DNA from: Anaerovibrio sp. RM50
Lineage (GTDB): Bacteria > Bacillota > Negativicutes > Selenomonadales > Selenomonadaceae
Assembly: GCF_000622005.1 (NCBI RefSeq)
Contig: NZ_JHWV01000022.1
Location: 1-32,750, forward strand
Reading direction: 5' to 3'
DNA length: 32,750 nucleotides
A program made the position numbers and the translations under genes. The notes under the pieces were generated by a model. That model saw only the letters and a list, made by a program, of their open reading frames with translations, ran no database searches and was not told the DNA's origin. The first letter of the stretch is position 1, and every line of letters starts with the position of its first letter. Below are positions 24,055 through 30,517 of this stretch, piece after piece.

Positions 24055-24693
24055 TTGAATAATAAAGATATAATAATTCGTCGTGAAACAGAGCAGGACC
24101 ACCATGCTGTAGAAAATCTGGTACGGGAAGCATTCTGGAACGTGTATCGTCCCGGCTGTGTGGAGCATTATGTACTGCATAAGCTGAGAGATAATGCTGA
24201 CTTTGTGCCGGAGCTGGATTTTGTCATGGAAAAGGGAGGCATTCTCATTGGCCAGAATATATTTATGCGGGCTAATATTAAGACTGATAATGGGCAAAAT
24301 GTTCCGGTAATGGCCATGGGACCAATCTCCATTGCACCGGAGTTTAAGCGGCAGGGCTACGGAAAACTGTTGCTGGATTATTGCCTGGAAAAGGCGGCAG
24401 AGCTGGGCTGTGGGGCCATGTGCTTTGAAGGAAATATTGATTTTTACGGCAAGAGCGGCTTTAACTACGCCAGCGAATTTGGTATCCGCTATCATGGCCT
24501 GCCCGAGGGGGCGGATGCTTCCTTCTTCCTTTGCAAGGAATTAAAGCCGGGCTATTTGGCCGGCATTACAGGGGAATATGCTCCACCGGCCGGCTATATG
24601 GTGGCCGAGGAAAATCCGGAGGAGCTGGAGGCCTTTGAAGCCCAGTTCCCGCCAAAGGAAAAGAAGGTCCTGCCGGGACAGATTTTCGGGTAA
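24055..24693 (+). CDS. GNAT acetyltransferase, YhbS-like
   Basis: This 212-aa protein starts with the GNAT pattern IIIRRETEQDHHAVENLVREAF. The acetyl-CoA site is MGPISIAPEFKRQGYGKLLL and is followed by CLEKAAELGCGAMCFEG and FYGKSGF. YhbS-type proteins have this length and an extra C-terminal part. The start is TTG at 24055; no ATG is in frame, and the SD is weak (GAAGCGAG). It lies 20 bases after the hydrolase gene. The substrate is unknown. Confidence 0.82.
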   Translation: MNNKDIIIRRETEQDHHAVENLVREAFWNVYRPGCVEHYVLHKLRDNADFVPELDFVMEKGGILIGQNIFMRANIKTDNGQNVPVMAMGPISIAPEFKRQGYGKLLLDYCLEKAAELGCGAMCFEGNIDFYGKSGFNYASEFGIRYHGLPEGADASFFLCKELKPGYLAGITGEYAPPAGYMVAEENPEELEAFEAQFPPKEKKVLPGQIFG

Positions 24694-24719
24694 TTATTGT
24701 ATGGCATTGCGGAGGAGTT

Positions 24720-25226
24720 ATGGTACTTATCATAAACACAACTTCAAATAGCAATATGTCAGAAATATTAAAAGGGCTTCTTAATCAGAAAAAGACAGCT
24801 TTTGAAGTCATTGATACAGCTGATATGAACATAAGCCATTGCATGGGCTGTGGTCATTGCTGGCTGAAGAATCCCGGCATCTGTGTTATCAATGATGATT
24901 ATGCAGGGATAATACAGAAAATTATTGCCGTTGATCAGCTGTGGGTTATTTCGGACACGGCTCTTGGTTTTCTGAATCATAAGGGGAAGAATGTTTTTGA
25001 CCGGATACTGCCGATTCTCTGTATTTATCTGGAGTTTCGTGGTGACCAGATGCGGCATATCCTTCGTTATGATAAGCGGACGGATATTGGGATTATTTAT
25101 CAGGGGGACGCCAATAGAAACTATCTGCGGCAGTGGCTGGACCGGTGTACCGATAATCTGGACAGCAAATCCCTGGGGGCTTATCCTGTGGCTGAGTTGA
25201 AGGAGGCGGCAAAATGCATGCACTGA
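24720..25226 (+). CDS. Flavodoxin-fold oxidoreductase with Cys cluster
   Basis: This 168-aa protein begins with the flavodoxin-like phosphate loop INTTSNSNMSEIL, and the second strand is followed by HCMGCGHCWLKNPGICV, a C-x2-C-x2-C-x6-C pattern seen in the NADPH-dependent FMN reductase/iron-sulfur flavoprotein group. It probably binds FMN and may hold a cluster or use the thiols. The start has GGAGGAG upstream. It overlaps the next gene, another flavoprotein-like protein, by 13 bases, so the two are translationally coupled and may form a complex. Confidence 0.78.
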   Translation: MVLIINTTSNSNMSEILKGLLNQKKTAFEVIDTADMNISHCMGCGHCWLKNPGICVINDDYAGIIQKIIAVDQLWVISDTALGFLNHKGKNVFDRILPILCIYLEFRGDQMRHILRYDKRTDIGIIYQGDANRNYLRQWLDRCTDNLDSKSLGAYPVAELKEAAKCMH

Positions 25227-25870
25227 TTATTAACGGCAGTCCACGGGTGAAGCAGTTCAGCAATACGGATAAGATATTGGAAAAGTTCACCGCCGGGCTT
25301 CAGGAGGGTGGCTGTTCCAGTGAGGTTTATGAGATTTCTGTCCGCAATGACTGGGAGAAAATCCGGGAAGCCTTTAAGGAAAATGATAACATCATAATCG
25401 CCTTGCCTCTTTATGTGGAGTGTGTTCCGGGGCTGCTGATGGAGTTTTTGGAAGGTCTTGCACCCAAGAATGAAAATACTCAGTTGTCCTTTATTTTACA
25501 GAGCGGTTTTGCTGAAGGGGCCCAGCTTCGCTGCGGTGAGAATTATTTAAGATTATTGGCTGGGCAGCTGGGGTGCAAATACGGTGGAACCCTGGTAAAA
25601 GGTGACAATTTCGGCATACGTTTTGCTGAGGGCAAGGAACGGGATAAAATTACGGAGCCTTATCGTAAAATGGGGCAGATTTTCGCCCGGAATGGCGATT
25701 TCTTTTCCGATGAATGCCGTAAATTCACCGGGCTGGAAATCTTTCCGCTCCCTCTGCGCCTGTGCCTAAAGCTGATGTTTAAAACGGTACAGCGCAAAAA
25801 CTTTCAAAAAGTGGCCGCCAAATGGGGCTGTACCAAGCCACTGGATTATAAGCCTTATAAGGAAAAATGA
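25214..25870 (+). CDS. NADPH-dependent FMN reductase-like protein
   Basis: This 218-aa protein starts MHALIINGSPRVKQFSNTDKIL, the flavodoxin-fold phosphate loop (NGSPR), and continues NDNIIIALPLYVECVPGLLMEFL as in NAD(P)H-dependent oxidoreductases. It lacks the Cys cluster of its upstream partner; its C-terminal half (FPLPLRLCLKLMFKTVQRKN) is hydrophobic and basic. AGGAGG in the upstream gene serves as SD. It is the last gene of the racemase operon. The substrate and the electron route are unknown. Confidence 0.75.
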   Translation: MHALIINGSPRVKQFSNTDKILEKFTAGLQEGGCSSEVYEISVRNDWEKIREAFKENDNIIIALPLYVECVPGLLMEFLEGLAPKNENTQLSFILQSGFAEGAQLRCGENYLRLLAGQLGCKYGGTLVKGDNFGIRFAEGKERDKITEPYRKMGQIFARNGDFFSDECRKFTGLEIFPLPLRLCLKLMFKTVQRKNFQKVAAKWGCTKPLDYKPYKEK

Positions 25871-25875
25871 TACTA

Positions 25876-25906
25876 AAGCACCTAGCCTCGGTTAGGTGCT
25901 TATTCT
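25876..25906 (+). terminator. Rho-independent terminator; right edge of the core chromosome
   Basis: AAGCACCTA (25876-25884) pairs with TAGGTGCTT (25893-25901), followed by ATTCTTTTA. After this the base composition drops to AT-rich and the accessory region starts. Confidence 0.8.
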
Positions 25907-25950
25907 TTTATTACTATCAAAAATAGGAATTTATCCTATGCATAACTGTT

Positions 25951-26147
25951 TATAACATGGGATACTTTTCTAAATCCTTGATTATCCTTATAAAACATTA
26001 TCTAGCAAGGCTTTGGTTAATAGCTGAATTTTTTTAAATTGTCATAACATGGCATAAAAAATCATATTTTTGCCTCCAAAAGGTATAAAATTCGGTATAA
26101 ATATCCTGTGTTGTTAAGTTATCCACAGCCTCATTTTATATAACATG
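25951..26147. repeat. Three spaced ATAACATG repeats and one DnaA box
   Basis: TATAACATGG (25951), CATAACATGG (26043) and TATAACATGT (26139) lie about 92 and 96 bases apart next to the recombinase 3' end. They could be arm-type recombinase binding sites. A perfect DnaA box, TTATCCACA, is at 26119-26127, but a single box does not make an origin. The 25907-26135 stretch has no gene. Confidence 0.4.
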
Positions 26148-26786
26148 TAATTTTGTAATTTCATCTTTGACAGTATCAAAATTTACATGGGTATAAATAT
26201 TGAGGGTTATACTTATATTGGAATGTCCCATAATATATTGAAGAACCTTGGGATTGATTCCGGCCTTTGCCATTTTGGTGCAATAGGTATGCCTACAAAT
26301 ATGTGGAGTTATTTTAGGCATATGAGATTCCTTGTGAACCCTGTTATATTTTTTAACAATACGCTTAAAATAATTTTCCCAATGATATGAAAATGCTATC
26401 TTCCCACTTCTGGTGAAGTATAAAAAGCCTGTATAGCCATCAATCATTGGCTCAATTTTTGGTGCATTCCTGTTTGCAATAATCTTTATAAAGCATGCTT
26501 CAACATCAGGAGTCATAGGAATAATTCTGGTACCACTTTTCGTTTTTGTTTTTTCTACATAGTAGCCAATCTTTGGCCTATTTAGAAGTTGATGATTAAT
26601 ATTGATTCTATGGTGTTTAAAATCAATATCATTTATAGTCAGACCACAAAATTCAGAAATACGCATTCCTGTATTGAAGAGTACATAAATTCCTTCATAA
26701 TATTTTTTGTAATGTACATCTTTTTTTATTCGGCCTACCATAACCTTTTTGTTTTCCTTGCTGATACCGTTTACTCTGATCTTCAT
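26136..26786 (-). CDS. Tyrosine recombinase, catalytic domain only
   Basis: This 216-aa protein is the catalytic half of a Tn916/phage-type integrase. All active-site residues are visible: R42 (GMRISEF), K83 (KTKSGTR), H162 and R165 (HICRHTYC), H188 (MGHSNI) and Y198 (NIYTH). Full-length relatives have about 400 residues with an N-terminal arm-binding domain and a SAM-like core-binding domain; both are missing. Either the gene is a truncated remnant or it makes a minimal recombinase: the ATG has a strong SD (TTAGGAGG) on the minus strand, which argues that it is still translated. Residues 1-25 do not look like the family. It points away from the repeat-punctuated gene array. Confidence 0.75.
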   Translation of the reverse strand: MKIRVNGISKENKKVMVGRIKKDVHYKKYYEGIYVLFNTGMRISEFCGLTINDIDFKHHRININHQLLNRPKIGYYVEKTKTKSGTRIIPMTPDVEACFIKIIANRNAPKIEPMIDGYTGFLYFTRSGKIAFSYHWENYFKRIVKKYNRVHKESHMPKITPHICRHTYCTKMAKAGINPKVLQYIMGHSNISITLNIYTHVNFDTVKDEITKLHVI

Positions 26787-26815
26787 AACTGATTCCTCCT
26801 AACATAATTAATATT

Positions 26816-26857
26816 CGACATTGAAGCTGTACTTCAACTTACACCCCCATTATGTCG
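26816..26857. repeat. Nested inverted repeats just upstream of the recombinase
   Basis: CGACAT (26816-26821) pairs with ATGTCG (26852-26857), and inside it TTGAAG (26821-26826) pairs with CTTCAA (26832-26837). The position, 30 bases from the recombinase start, suits an operator or a recombination site. The inner TTCAACT recalls the end of the array repeats. Confidence 0.45.
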
Positions 26858-26900
26858 TGGGTTAGGAGTTTTAGGAGTGGGTGATAGGTCCCGAATTAAG

Positions 26901-26933
26901 AATAAAAATAAAACTCCCAACCGAGGTCGGGAG
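26901..26933 (-). terminator. Terminator-like hairpin on the minus strand
   Basis: CTCCC (26914-26918) pairs with GGGAG (26929-26933), with ACC/GGT inside; the minus strand continues TTTTATTTTTATT. It would stop leftward transcription before the recombinase gene. The whole 26787-27214 gap has no clear gene; it holds this hairpin, one copy of the paired 60-bp repeat, the array promoter and the first array repeat. Confidence 0.55.
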
Positions 26934-26935
26934 CT

Positions 26936-26991
26936 GTGTTTGCACACAGAATATAAAAAAGAACGCATCCGTACCCAGATATACGCCCGCC
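26936..26991. repeat. Copy A of a degenerate ~57-bp repeat
   Basis: It begins GTGTTTGCACACAG (a small hairpin, TGTG with CACA) and ends TATACGCCCGCC. Copy B at 28605-28662 has GTGTCTGCACACAG, AATAAAA and TATACATCCCGCC in the same order. The function is unknown. Confidence 0.6.
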
Positions 26992-27005
26992 TATATTAAT
27001 TTTTG

Positions 27006-27034
27006 TTGGAAACTACATCTTGTAATGATATAAT
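27006..27034 (+). promoter_or_regulatory. Promoter reading into the gene array
   Basis: TTGGAA (27006-27011), 17 bases, then an extended -10: TG at 27026-27027 and TATAAT at 27029-27034. Transcription would start near 27041, ahead of the first array repeat. It faces away from the recombinase gene. Confidence 0.65.
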
Positions 27035-27100
27035 TTTTCAAAAGATAATCATTATTTGCATTAGTATTGCTAAGGATACATTAACCTACTATCAACACTA

Positions 27101-27127
27101 TTCTTCCAAAATGGAGGGGCATTCAGC
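27101..27127 (+). repeat. Array repeat R1
   Basis: TTCTTCCAAAATGGAGGGGC followed by ATTCAGC. It lies between the array promoter and the first gene. CTTCCA can pair with TGGAGG around the A-rich loop. Confidence 0.65.
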
Positions 27128-27214
27128 TTTAGATCAATGGAAGATATGAAAGTAGAGTACAATATAAAAAGTCAGTAGAAGTAATTATTTTGGCTTTAAT
27201 AACGGAGTAATAAT

Positions 27215-28501
27215 ATGGTCAAAGAGATACTTGATTTAATAAAATACATTTTTGGTCAATTCATTCAAATAACAGATGGGGAGGACAAAGCAGAGACTAG
27301 CCAGGATAAAGAAAAACCGCCCCCTTTATACGATACAACAGATTATGACACTATATGTCAAGACGATGAGTACTATATAGAAGAAGGGCTACCATATGAG
27401 TATGTTCATACAGGAAAATATTTTTATGGAAATGAGCATACGAAATTTTATGCTTTCTCCGAAAAAGTAGATACTGGGGTGTATTTCTGTAGCTGTCAAA
27501 GAAGAGCTATAAAAAATAATTTGGCTATATGTGACAGATTTTTTTATCCATCCCATCATGTGTCAGGAGATCCTCTTTTTGGATTGCTTAATGAAATGCG
27601 GTTTCCAGCGTGTATAAATAAAATAATAGAGGATAATCATTGTAATAACGGAGATGAAATATTTAGTCTGCTGAGATTCAAAGATGGTCTATGTCACCTA
27701 TGTAATCAAGTGACGCCGACAGAAGATTATACCGAGTATGTATATGCTTCAAAATTCGAAAAGAAATATGGTCAATATTTACAAGCAGGACTACACGATT
27801 TGGGTATCGGCAGGTACTTTGATACTGGGACTGTCTATTTCATTAAGGAATTAATGCCAGATGATGTAAAAAGTATTTTGTTACCACCAATGAGCGAAAT
27901 ATTATCAGATATAAAATTATCAAACTCATTATCAAACGATGAGTTAGCACGCGTACAACGACTATTGGATTATATTGATAAAATGCCCGAACCGGATAGA
28001 ACCATAATAATGTATCAACAGTCTGATTATGCAAAGCCATTTGGTGATAAATATATTATTGATGAAAATGGCAGAGTATATTTGACGAAAGCCCTACGAA
28101 AACGCTTCCTTGAAGTAAAGAGTGCAGTCGTTAGTGAAATAAAAACTGCTTTTAAGGTCAAAAGGTGGGTCAATGAATCAATATTAACAAATTATGTCAT
28201 GGATATTTTCACAGATAAAACAATCTTCACTCATTACAGACCGGCTATCCTCGAAGGACTGGAACTTGATATTTTTATAAAGGAATTGAACCTTGGCATT
28301 GAGTATCAAGGTGTGCAGCATGAAAAAGCCATAAAAGTATGGGGAGGGGAGGAAGGATTAAAGATAAGGAAAGAGCATGATGAAAGGAAAGCACGGCTTT
28401 GCAAAGAGAATGGGATCAAATTAGTTTATTTTTGGTACAGTGAAGATATCTCCAAAGATTTTGTAAAGGAAAAATTAGAGAAATATATCGGCTCTGATTG
28501 A
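27215..28501 (+). CDS. Unrecognised nuclease-like protein: Cys-rich N-terminal part, Vsr/PD-(D/E)XK-like C-terminus
   Basis: I do not recognise this 428-aa protein as a named family. Cysteines at 92, 94, 106, 133, 160 and 163 (FCSCQ and CHLCNQ) could make a zinc site in the first half. The C-terminal third has a restriction-type nuclease pattern: E350 and D352 in GLELDIFI, then E363 in NLGIEYQGVQH, and later HDERKARLCKENGIKLVYFW, the order seen in Vsr and related PD-(D/E)XK enzymes. A DNA-cutting role, in defence or in mobility, is inferred. The ATG has CGGAG before it, and an extended -10 promoter lies about 180 bases upstream. A terminator follows. Base composition is AT-rich compared with the chromosome. 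Confidence 0.75.
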   Translation: MVKEILDLIKYIFGQFIQITDGEDKAETSQDKEKPPPLYDTTDYDTICQDDEYYIEEGLPYEYVHTGKYFYGNEHTKFYAFSEKVDTGVYFCSCQRRAIKNNLAICDRFFYPSHHVSGDPLFGLLNEMRFPACINKIIEDNHCNNGDEIFSLLRFKDGLCHLCNQVTPTEDYTEYVYASKFEKKYGQYLQAGLHDLGIGRYFDTGTVYFIKELMPDDVKSILLPPMSEILSDIKLSNSLSNDELARVQRLLDYIDKMPEPDRTIIMYQQSDYAKPFGDKYIIDENGRVYLTKALRKRFLEVKSAVVSEIKTAFKVKRWVNESILTNYVMDIFTDKTIFTHYRPAILEGLELDIFIKELNLGIEYQGVQHEKAIKVWGGEEGLKIRKEHDERKARLCKENGIKLVYFWYSEDISKDFVKEKLEKYIGSD

Positions 28502-28514
28502 GAGGCTATAACCC

Positions 28515-28547
28515 AAGGACTCAAAAAAAGAATTGAGTCCTTTTTTT
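28515..28547 (+). terminator. Rho-independent terminator after the nuclease gene
   Basis: AAGGACTCAA (28515-28524) pairs with TTGAGTCCTT (28533-28542) and runs into seven T. The 28502-28828 gap has no credible gene; it contains this terminator, copy B of the paired repeat and array repeat R2. Confidence 0.9.
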
Positions 28548-28604
28548 ACTGTCCCGTTCCCCATGAGGAGACTAGGTTGTTACACTCACATCGCAGCTGG
28601 ATTC

Positions 28605-28662
28605 GTGTCTGCACACAGCAATAAAAGAGAGCACCGCCCCATCACCCGGTATACATCCCGCC
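28605..28662. repeat. Copy B of the degenerate ~57-bp repeat
   Basis: GTGTCTGCACACAG at the start and TATACATCCCGCC at the end match copy A (26936-26991) in order and spacing. The copies bracket the nuclease cassette, which may hint at duplication or insertion of that unit. Confidence 0.6.
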
Positions 28663-28777
28663 CTCAAAAAAGTAGAACGCATGATTTTTATGTTGGTCAT
28701 ATTTTTGTTCAGGGAAGTGTTTTCAAGTTTTGTTTAAAATGATAACATACAAATAATAAAAATTGCTTAGCTTTATT

Positions 28778-28802
28778 ACCCTCAAATTTTGTGTTATTCA
28801 AC
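28778..28802 (+). repeat. Array repeat R2 (weak)
   Basis: ACCCTCAAATTTTGTGTTAT followed by TCAAC. Only the CAAA and the ATTCAAC end match the consensus well; it precedes the 76-aa gene by 26 bases. Confidence 0.4.
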
Positions 28803-28828
28803 ATGAGAAAGGAGAACAGTGATATGCT

Positions 28829-29059
28829 ATGACCAAAGAAAGATTAAGAGAAGTATTGGACGATGAACTGCAAGATGTTGGCTTTGAGTATGGTGGAGAA
28901 AACCATCTTATTATTCCTCATGGCAGCAAAAGATATACTGTTTGCTATGGTGATGAGAGCAAGGATTACACAAATATTGATGAAATGATGAATGATAAAG
29001 TCTTTTATGGTAAATCACTTAACGAAATAGCTAGCCAGTTGACATTGCATTTTTATTAA
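28829..29059 (+). CDS. Small acidic protein (76 aa), paralogue of the next gene product
   Basis: I do not recognise the family. The C-terminal half (VCYGDESKDYTNIDEMMNDK, then FYGKSLNEI) shares the pattern Y-D-x(6,8)-EM-x3-K-(V/I)F-x-G-(K/R)S with the 100-aa protein encoded next, so the two are distant relatives. No signal peptide or membrane segment. The SD AAGGAGAA is 8 bases before a tiny ATG-CTA-TGA whose stop overlaps this gene's ATG, so this start may depend on re-initiation. R2 precedes and R3 follows. Small acidic single-domain proteins in arrays are typical of immunity proteins, but that is only a guess. Confidence 0.65.
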   Translation: MTKERLREVLDDELQDVGFEYGGENHLIIPHGSKRYTVCYGDESKDYTNIDEMMNDKVFYGKSLNEIASQLTLHFY

Positions 29060-29068
29060 TCAATACGA

Positions 29069-29094
29069 CCATCCAAAATGTAGGAGCATCCAAC
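29069..29094 (+). repeat. Array repeat R3
   Basis: CCATCCAAAATGTAGGAGCA followed by TCCAAC, 10 bases after the stop of the 76-aa gene. Confidence 0.65.
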
Positions 29095-29114
29095 CTAATC
29101 GAGAGGTGGTAACT

Positions 29115-29417
29115 ATGAAATGGTACGAAGATTATAATACGTTTTTAGCTAGATTTGAATCAAGCGGTGAATTGATGGATGAAACCACCTTTTATTTTCG
29201 TAATGAAGAAAAGGAGGAAATTCATTATATAGGTTGTTTGCTAAACTATGATAATCCGTATTGGGTAGGATATTGTGACATGCCAGACGGATGCGAATTT
29301 TCTACCGCAAAAGAAATGTTTGAAGCAAAAATATTTGATGGAAGATCAATAAAGGAAAGATGGAATGAACTGGTGATTGTAGGAATAGGTGGAATAAGAA
29401 TCAAAGATTGGGTCTGA
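29115..29417 (+). CDS. Small acidic protein (100 aa), paralogue of the preceding gene product
   Basis: The family is not recognised. The central part (HYIGCLLNYDNPYWVGYCDM) and the segment EFSTAKEMFEAKIFDGRSI match the pattern of the preceding 76-aa protein. It has an added N-terminal region (MKWYEDYNTFLARFESSGEL) and a hydrophobic tail. The ATG at 29115 has GAGAGG eight bases upstream; the in-frame GTG at 29106 lies within that SD. R3 and R4 flank the gene, making it a single-gene unit. It is probably cytoplasmic, function unknown. Confidence 0.65.
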   Translation: MKWYEDYNTFLARFESSGELMDETTFYFRNEEKEEIHYIGCLLNYDNPYWVGYCDMPDGCEFSTAKEMFEAKIFDGRSIKERWNELVIVGIGGIRIKDWV

Positions 29418-29459
29418 TTTTCTTCTTGTAACCTCAGTCCTGTCTTATAATGCGATAGT

Positions 29460-29485
29460 TTCTTCCAAATGGAGGGTCATTCAAC
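29460..29485 (+). repeat. Array repeat R4
   Basis: TTCTTCCAAATGGAGGGTCA followed by TTCAAC, and then TAAAAG. It is closest to R1 in its left half and shares TTCAACTAAAAG exactly with R7. Confidence 0.7.
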
Positions 29486-29523
29486 TAAAAGTCTTGAATA
29501 GCATGAAAAAAGGGGGGACTGCA

Positions 29524-29931
29524 ATGAGCATAGGTCACGGTGCTTGCGCCAAGCTGGTGGATTATGATGATGCCATGGTCATGTATGCTTATTGCTGTTA
29601 TGACATAAATAACAGAGAATACAAGCGTTTTGAAAATCTGCTGGATGGAGAGATTTATGTAAGCCGGGATGCCTTTATTGAACCAGAGATACATGAGAGA
29701 AAACGAAGGATGCCCAGCGGGCGCAAAAGGATGGTTGTTAAACGGGTGAAAAGAAGGCCTCCTTTTGATGAGTTGTTTGCTAAAGGAAAAATTCAGGTTA
29801 AGAATGCAAGCGGTACATGGCATATCTGTAATTACAATATAGATTTTATGGTTTTAAAGATACTAATTGAGATATTTAATGGATACCAAGAGACAGGAAC
29901 GATACCTCAGCATATTGGCGTGTACTATTGA
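29524..29931 (+). CDS. Unrecognised protein of 135 aa
   Basis: The protein begins MSIGHGACAKLVDYDDAMVM and is basic in its middle (HERKRRMPSGRKRMVVKRVK), with an ending IDFMVLKILIEIFNGYQETG. I have the impression that similar proteins occur near mobile elements of gut Firmicutes, but I cannot name a family or function. No signal peptide or membrane helix. The ATG at 29524 has AGGGGGGA upstream; an earlier in-frame ATG at 29503 has none. It is the first of three genes between R4 and R5. Confidence 0.6.
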   Translation: MSIGHGACAKLVDYDDAMVMYAYCCYDINNREYKRFENLLDGEIYVSRDAFIEPEIHERKRRMPSGRKRMVVKRVKRRPPFDELFAKGKIQVKNASGTWHICNYNIDFMVLKILIEIFNGYQETGTIPQHIGVYY

Positions 29932-29967
29932 ATAGCTATTTATTTAAAATAATAAGAGGTGAATCTT

Positions 29968-30174
29968 ATGATAAAGTTATATGACAGAGTCCTGCTGAAA
30001 ACTGGTGAAACTGCTTCTATTGCTGAAATTTATGAGCAGGGGAAAGTGTATGAGGCCGATATAGACAAGGAAGACGGCGACATAGAAACCGATACTATAT
30101 CCCAGGAAGATATCGTAAAAGTTGTAAATAGACCAAATGATAATTGGGATGATGAGGTCTTTACAGATGACTAA
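29968..30174 (+). CDS. Small DUF4926-like protein (68 aa)
   Basis: The layout is that of DUF4926-type small beta proteins: MIKLYDRVLLKTGETASIAE, then IYEQGKVYEADIDKEDG with a KOW/SH3-like turn, and an acidic tail (NWDDEVFTDD). The SD AAGAGGTG is well placed for 29968. Its last 8 bases overlap the start of the next gene, so translation is coupled. Such proteins often sit in toxin-immunity neighbourhoods. No toxin gene is visible here. Confidence 0.6.
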   Translation: MIKLYDRVLLKTGETASIAEIYEQGKVYEADIDKEDGDIETDTISQEDIVKVVNRPNDNWDDEVFTDD

Positions 30175-30415
30175 AATGGAAAAACTATTAGAGTCATTAC
30201 CGGAATACGATTTGAAAGATGCAAAGGCTTGGCTGGAAAACCACCCGGAAGAAGTGCCAGCTGATGAGGACGAAGCAGTAGAGAAGTTAATTTTTAACAT
30301 TTCATGGGAATACAAATATCGTGCAGAATCGGCACCAATCAGAGAAGGGGGCATGTGGGAAAAACGAAAAGCTAAATTGTACGATAAATGGAAAAAGCTC
30401 GGTCTGGTGGATTGA
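30167..30415 (+). CDS. Small acidic protein (82 aa), coupled to the DUF4926-like gene
   Basis: The family is not recognised. It has a helical, acidic first half (MEKLLESLPEYDLKDAKAWL, NHPEEVPADEDEAVEKL) and a basic last third (EKRKAKLYDKWKKLGLVD). The ATG overlaps the stop of the preceding gene (ATGACTAA), and GATGAGG serves as SD; a second ATG at 30176 is possible. The two coupled small genes could work as a pair, for example antitoxin-like or immunity proteins, but nothing in the sequence proves it. R5 follows 10 bases after the stop. Confidence 0.55.
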   Translation: MTKMEKLLESLPEYDLKDAKAWLENHPEEVPADEDEAVEKLIFNISWEYKYRAESAPIREGGMWEKRKAKLYDKWKKLGLVD

Positions 30416-30424
30416 CTACCAATA

Positions 30425-30453
30425 CATCCCTATAAAAATGAGGGCCATTCAAC
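30425..30453 (+). repeat. Array repeat R5
   Basis: CATCCCTATAAAAATGAGGG, then CCATTCAAC. CCCT and AGGG can pair around the A-rich loop, as CTTCCA and TGGAGG do in R1, a compensating change. Confidence 0.65.
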
Positions 30454-30517
30454 GAAGGTGGCTTTCACAAATCGGATCTTTTAAATATTGAACCCACGCT
30501 CAAGGAGGTTACTACAT

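Noticed and set aside
26119-26127. Replication origin at a perfect DnaA box
   Set aside because: A single box without companions, AT-rich unwinding repeats or a replication gene is not evidence of an origin.
27005-27147. A short plus-strand frame ending in KMEGHSALDQWKI across R1
   Set aside because: It has only TTG starts without SD and overlaps the promoter; the shared EGHS in R1, R4 and R5 is noted as an alternative origin of the repeats.
28533-28742. A 69-codon open frame after the nuclease gene
   Set aside because: It starts inside the terminator, crosses repeat copy B and has no SD or recognisable protein features.
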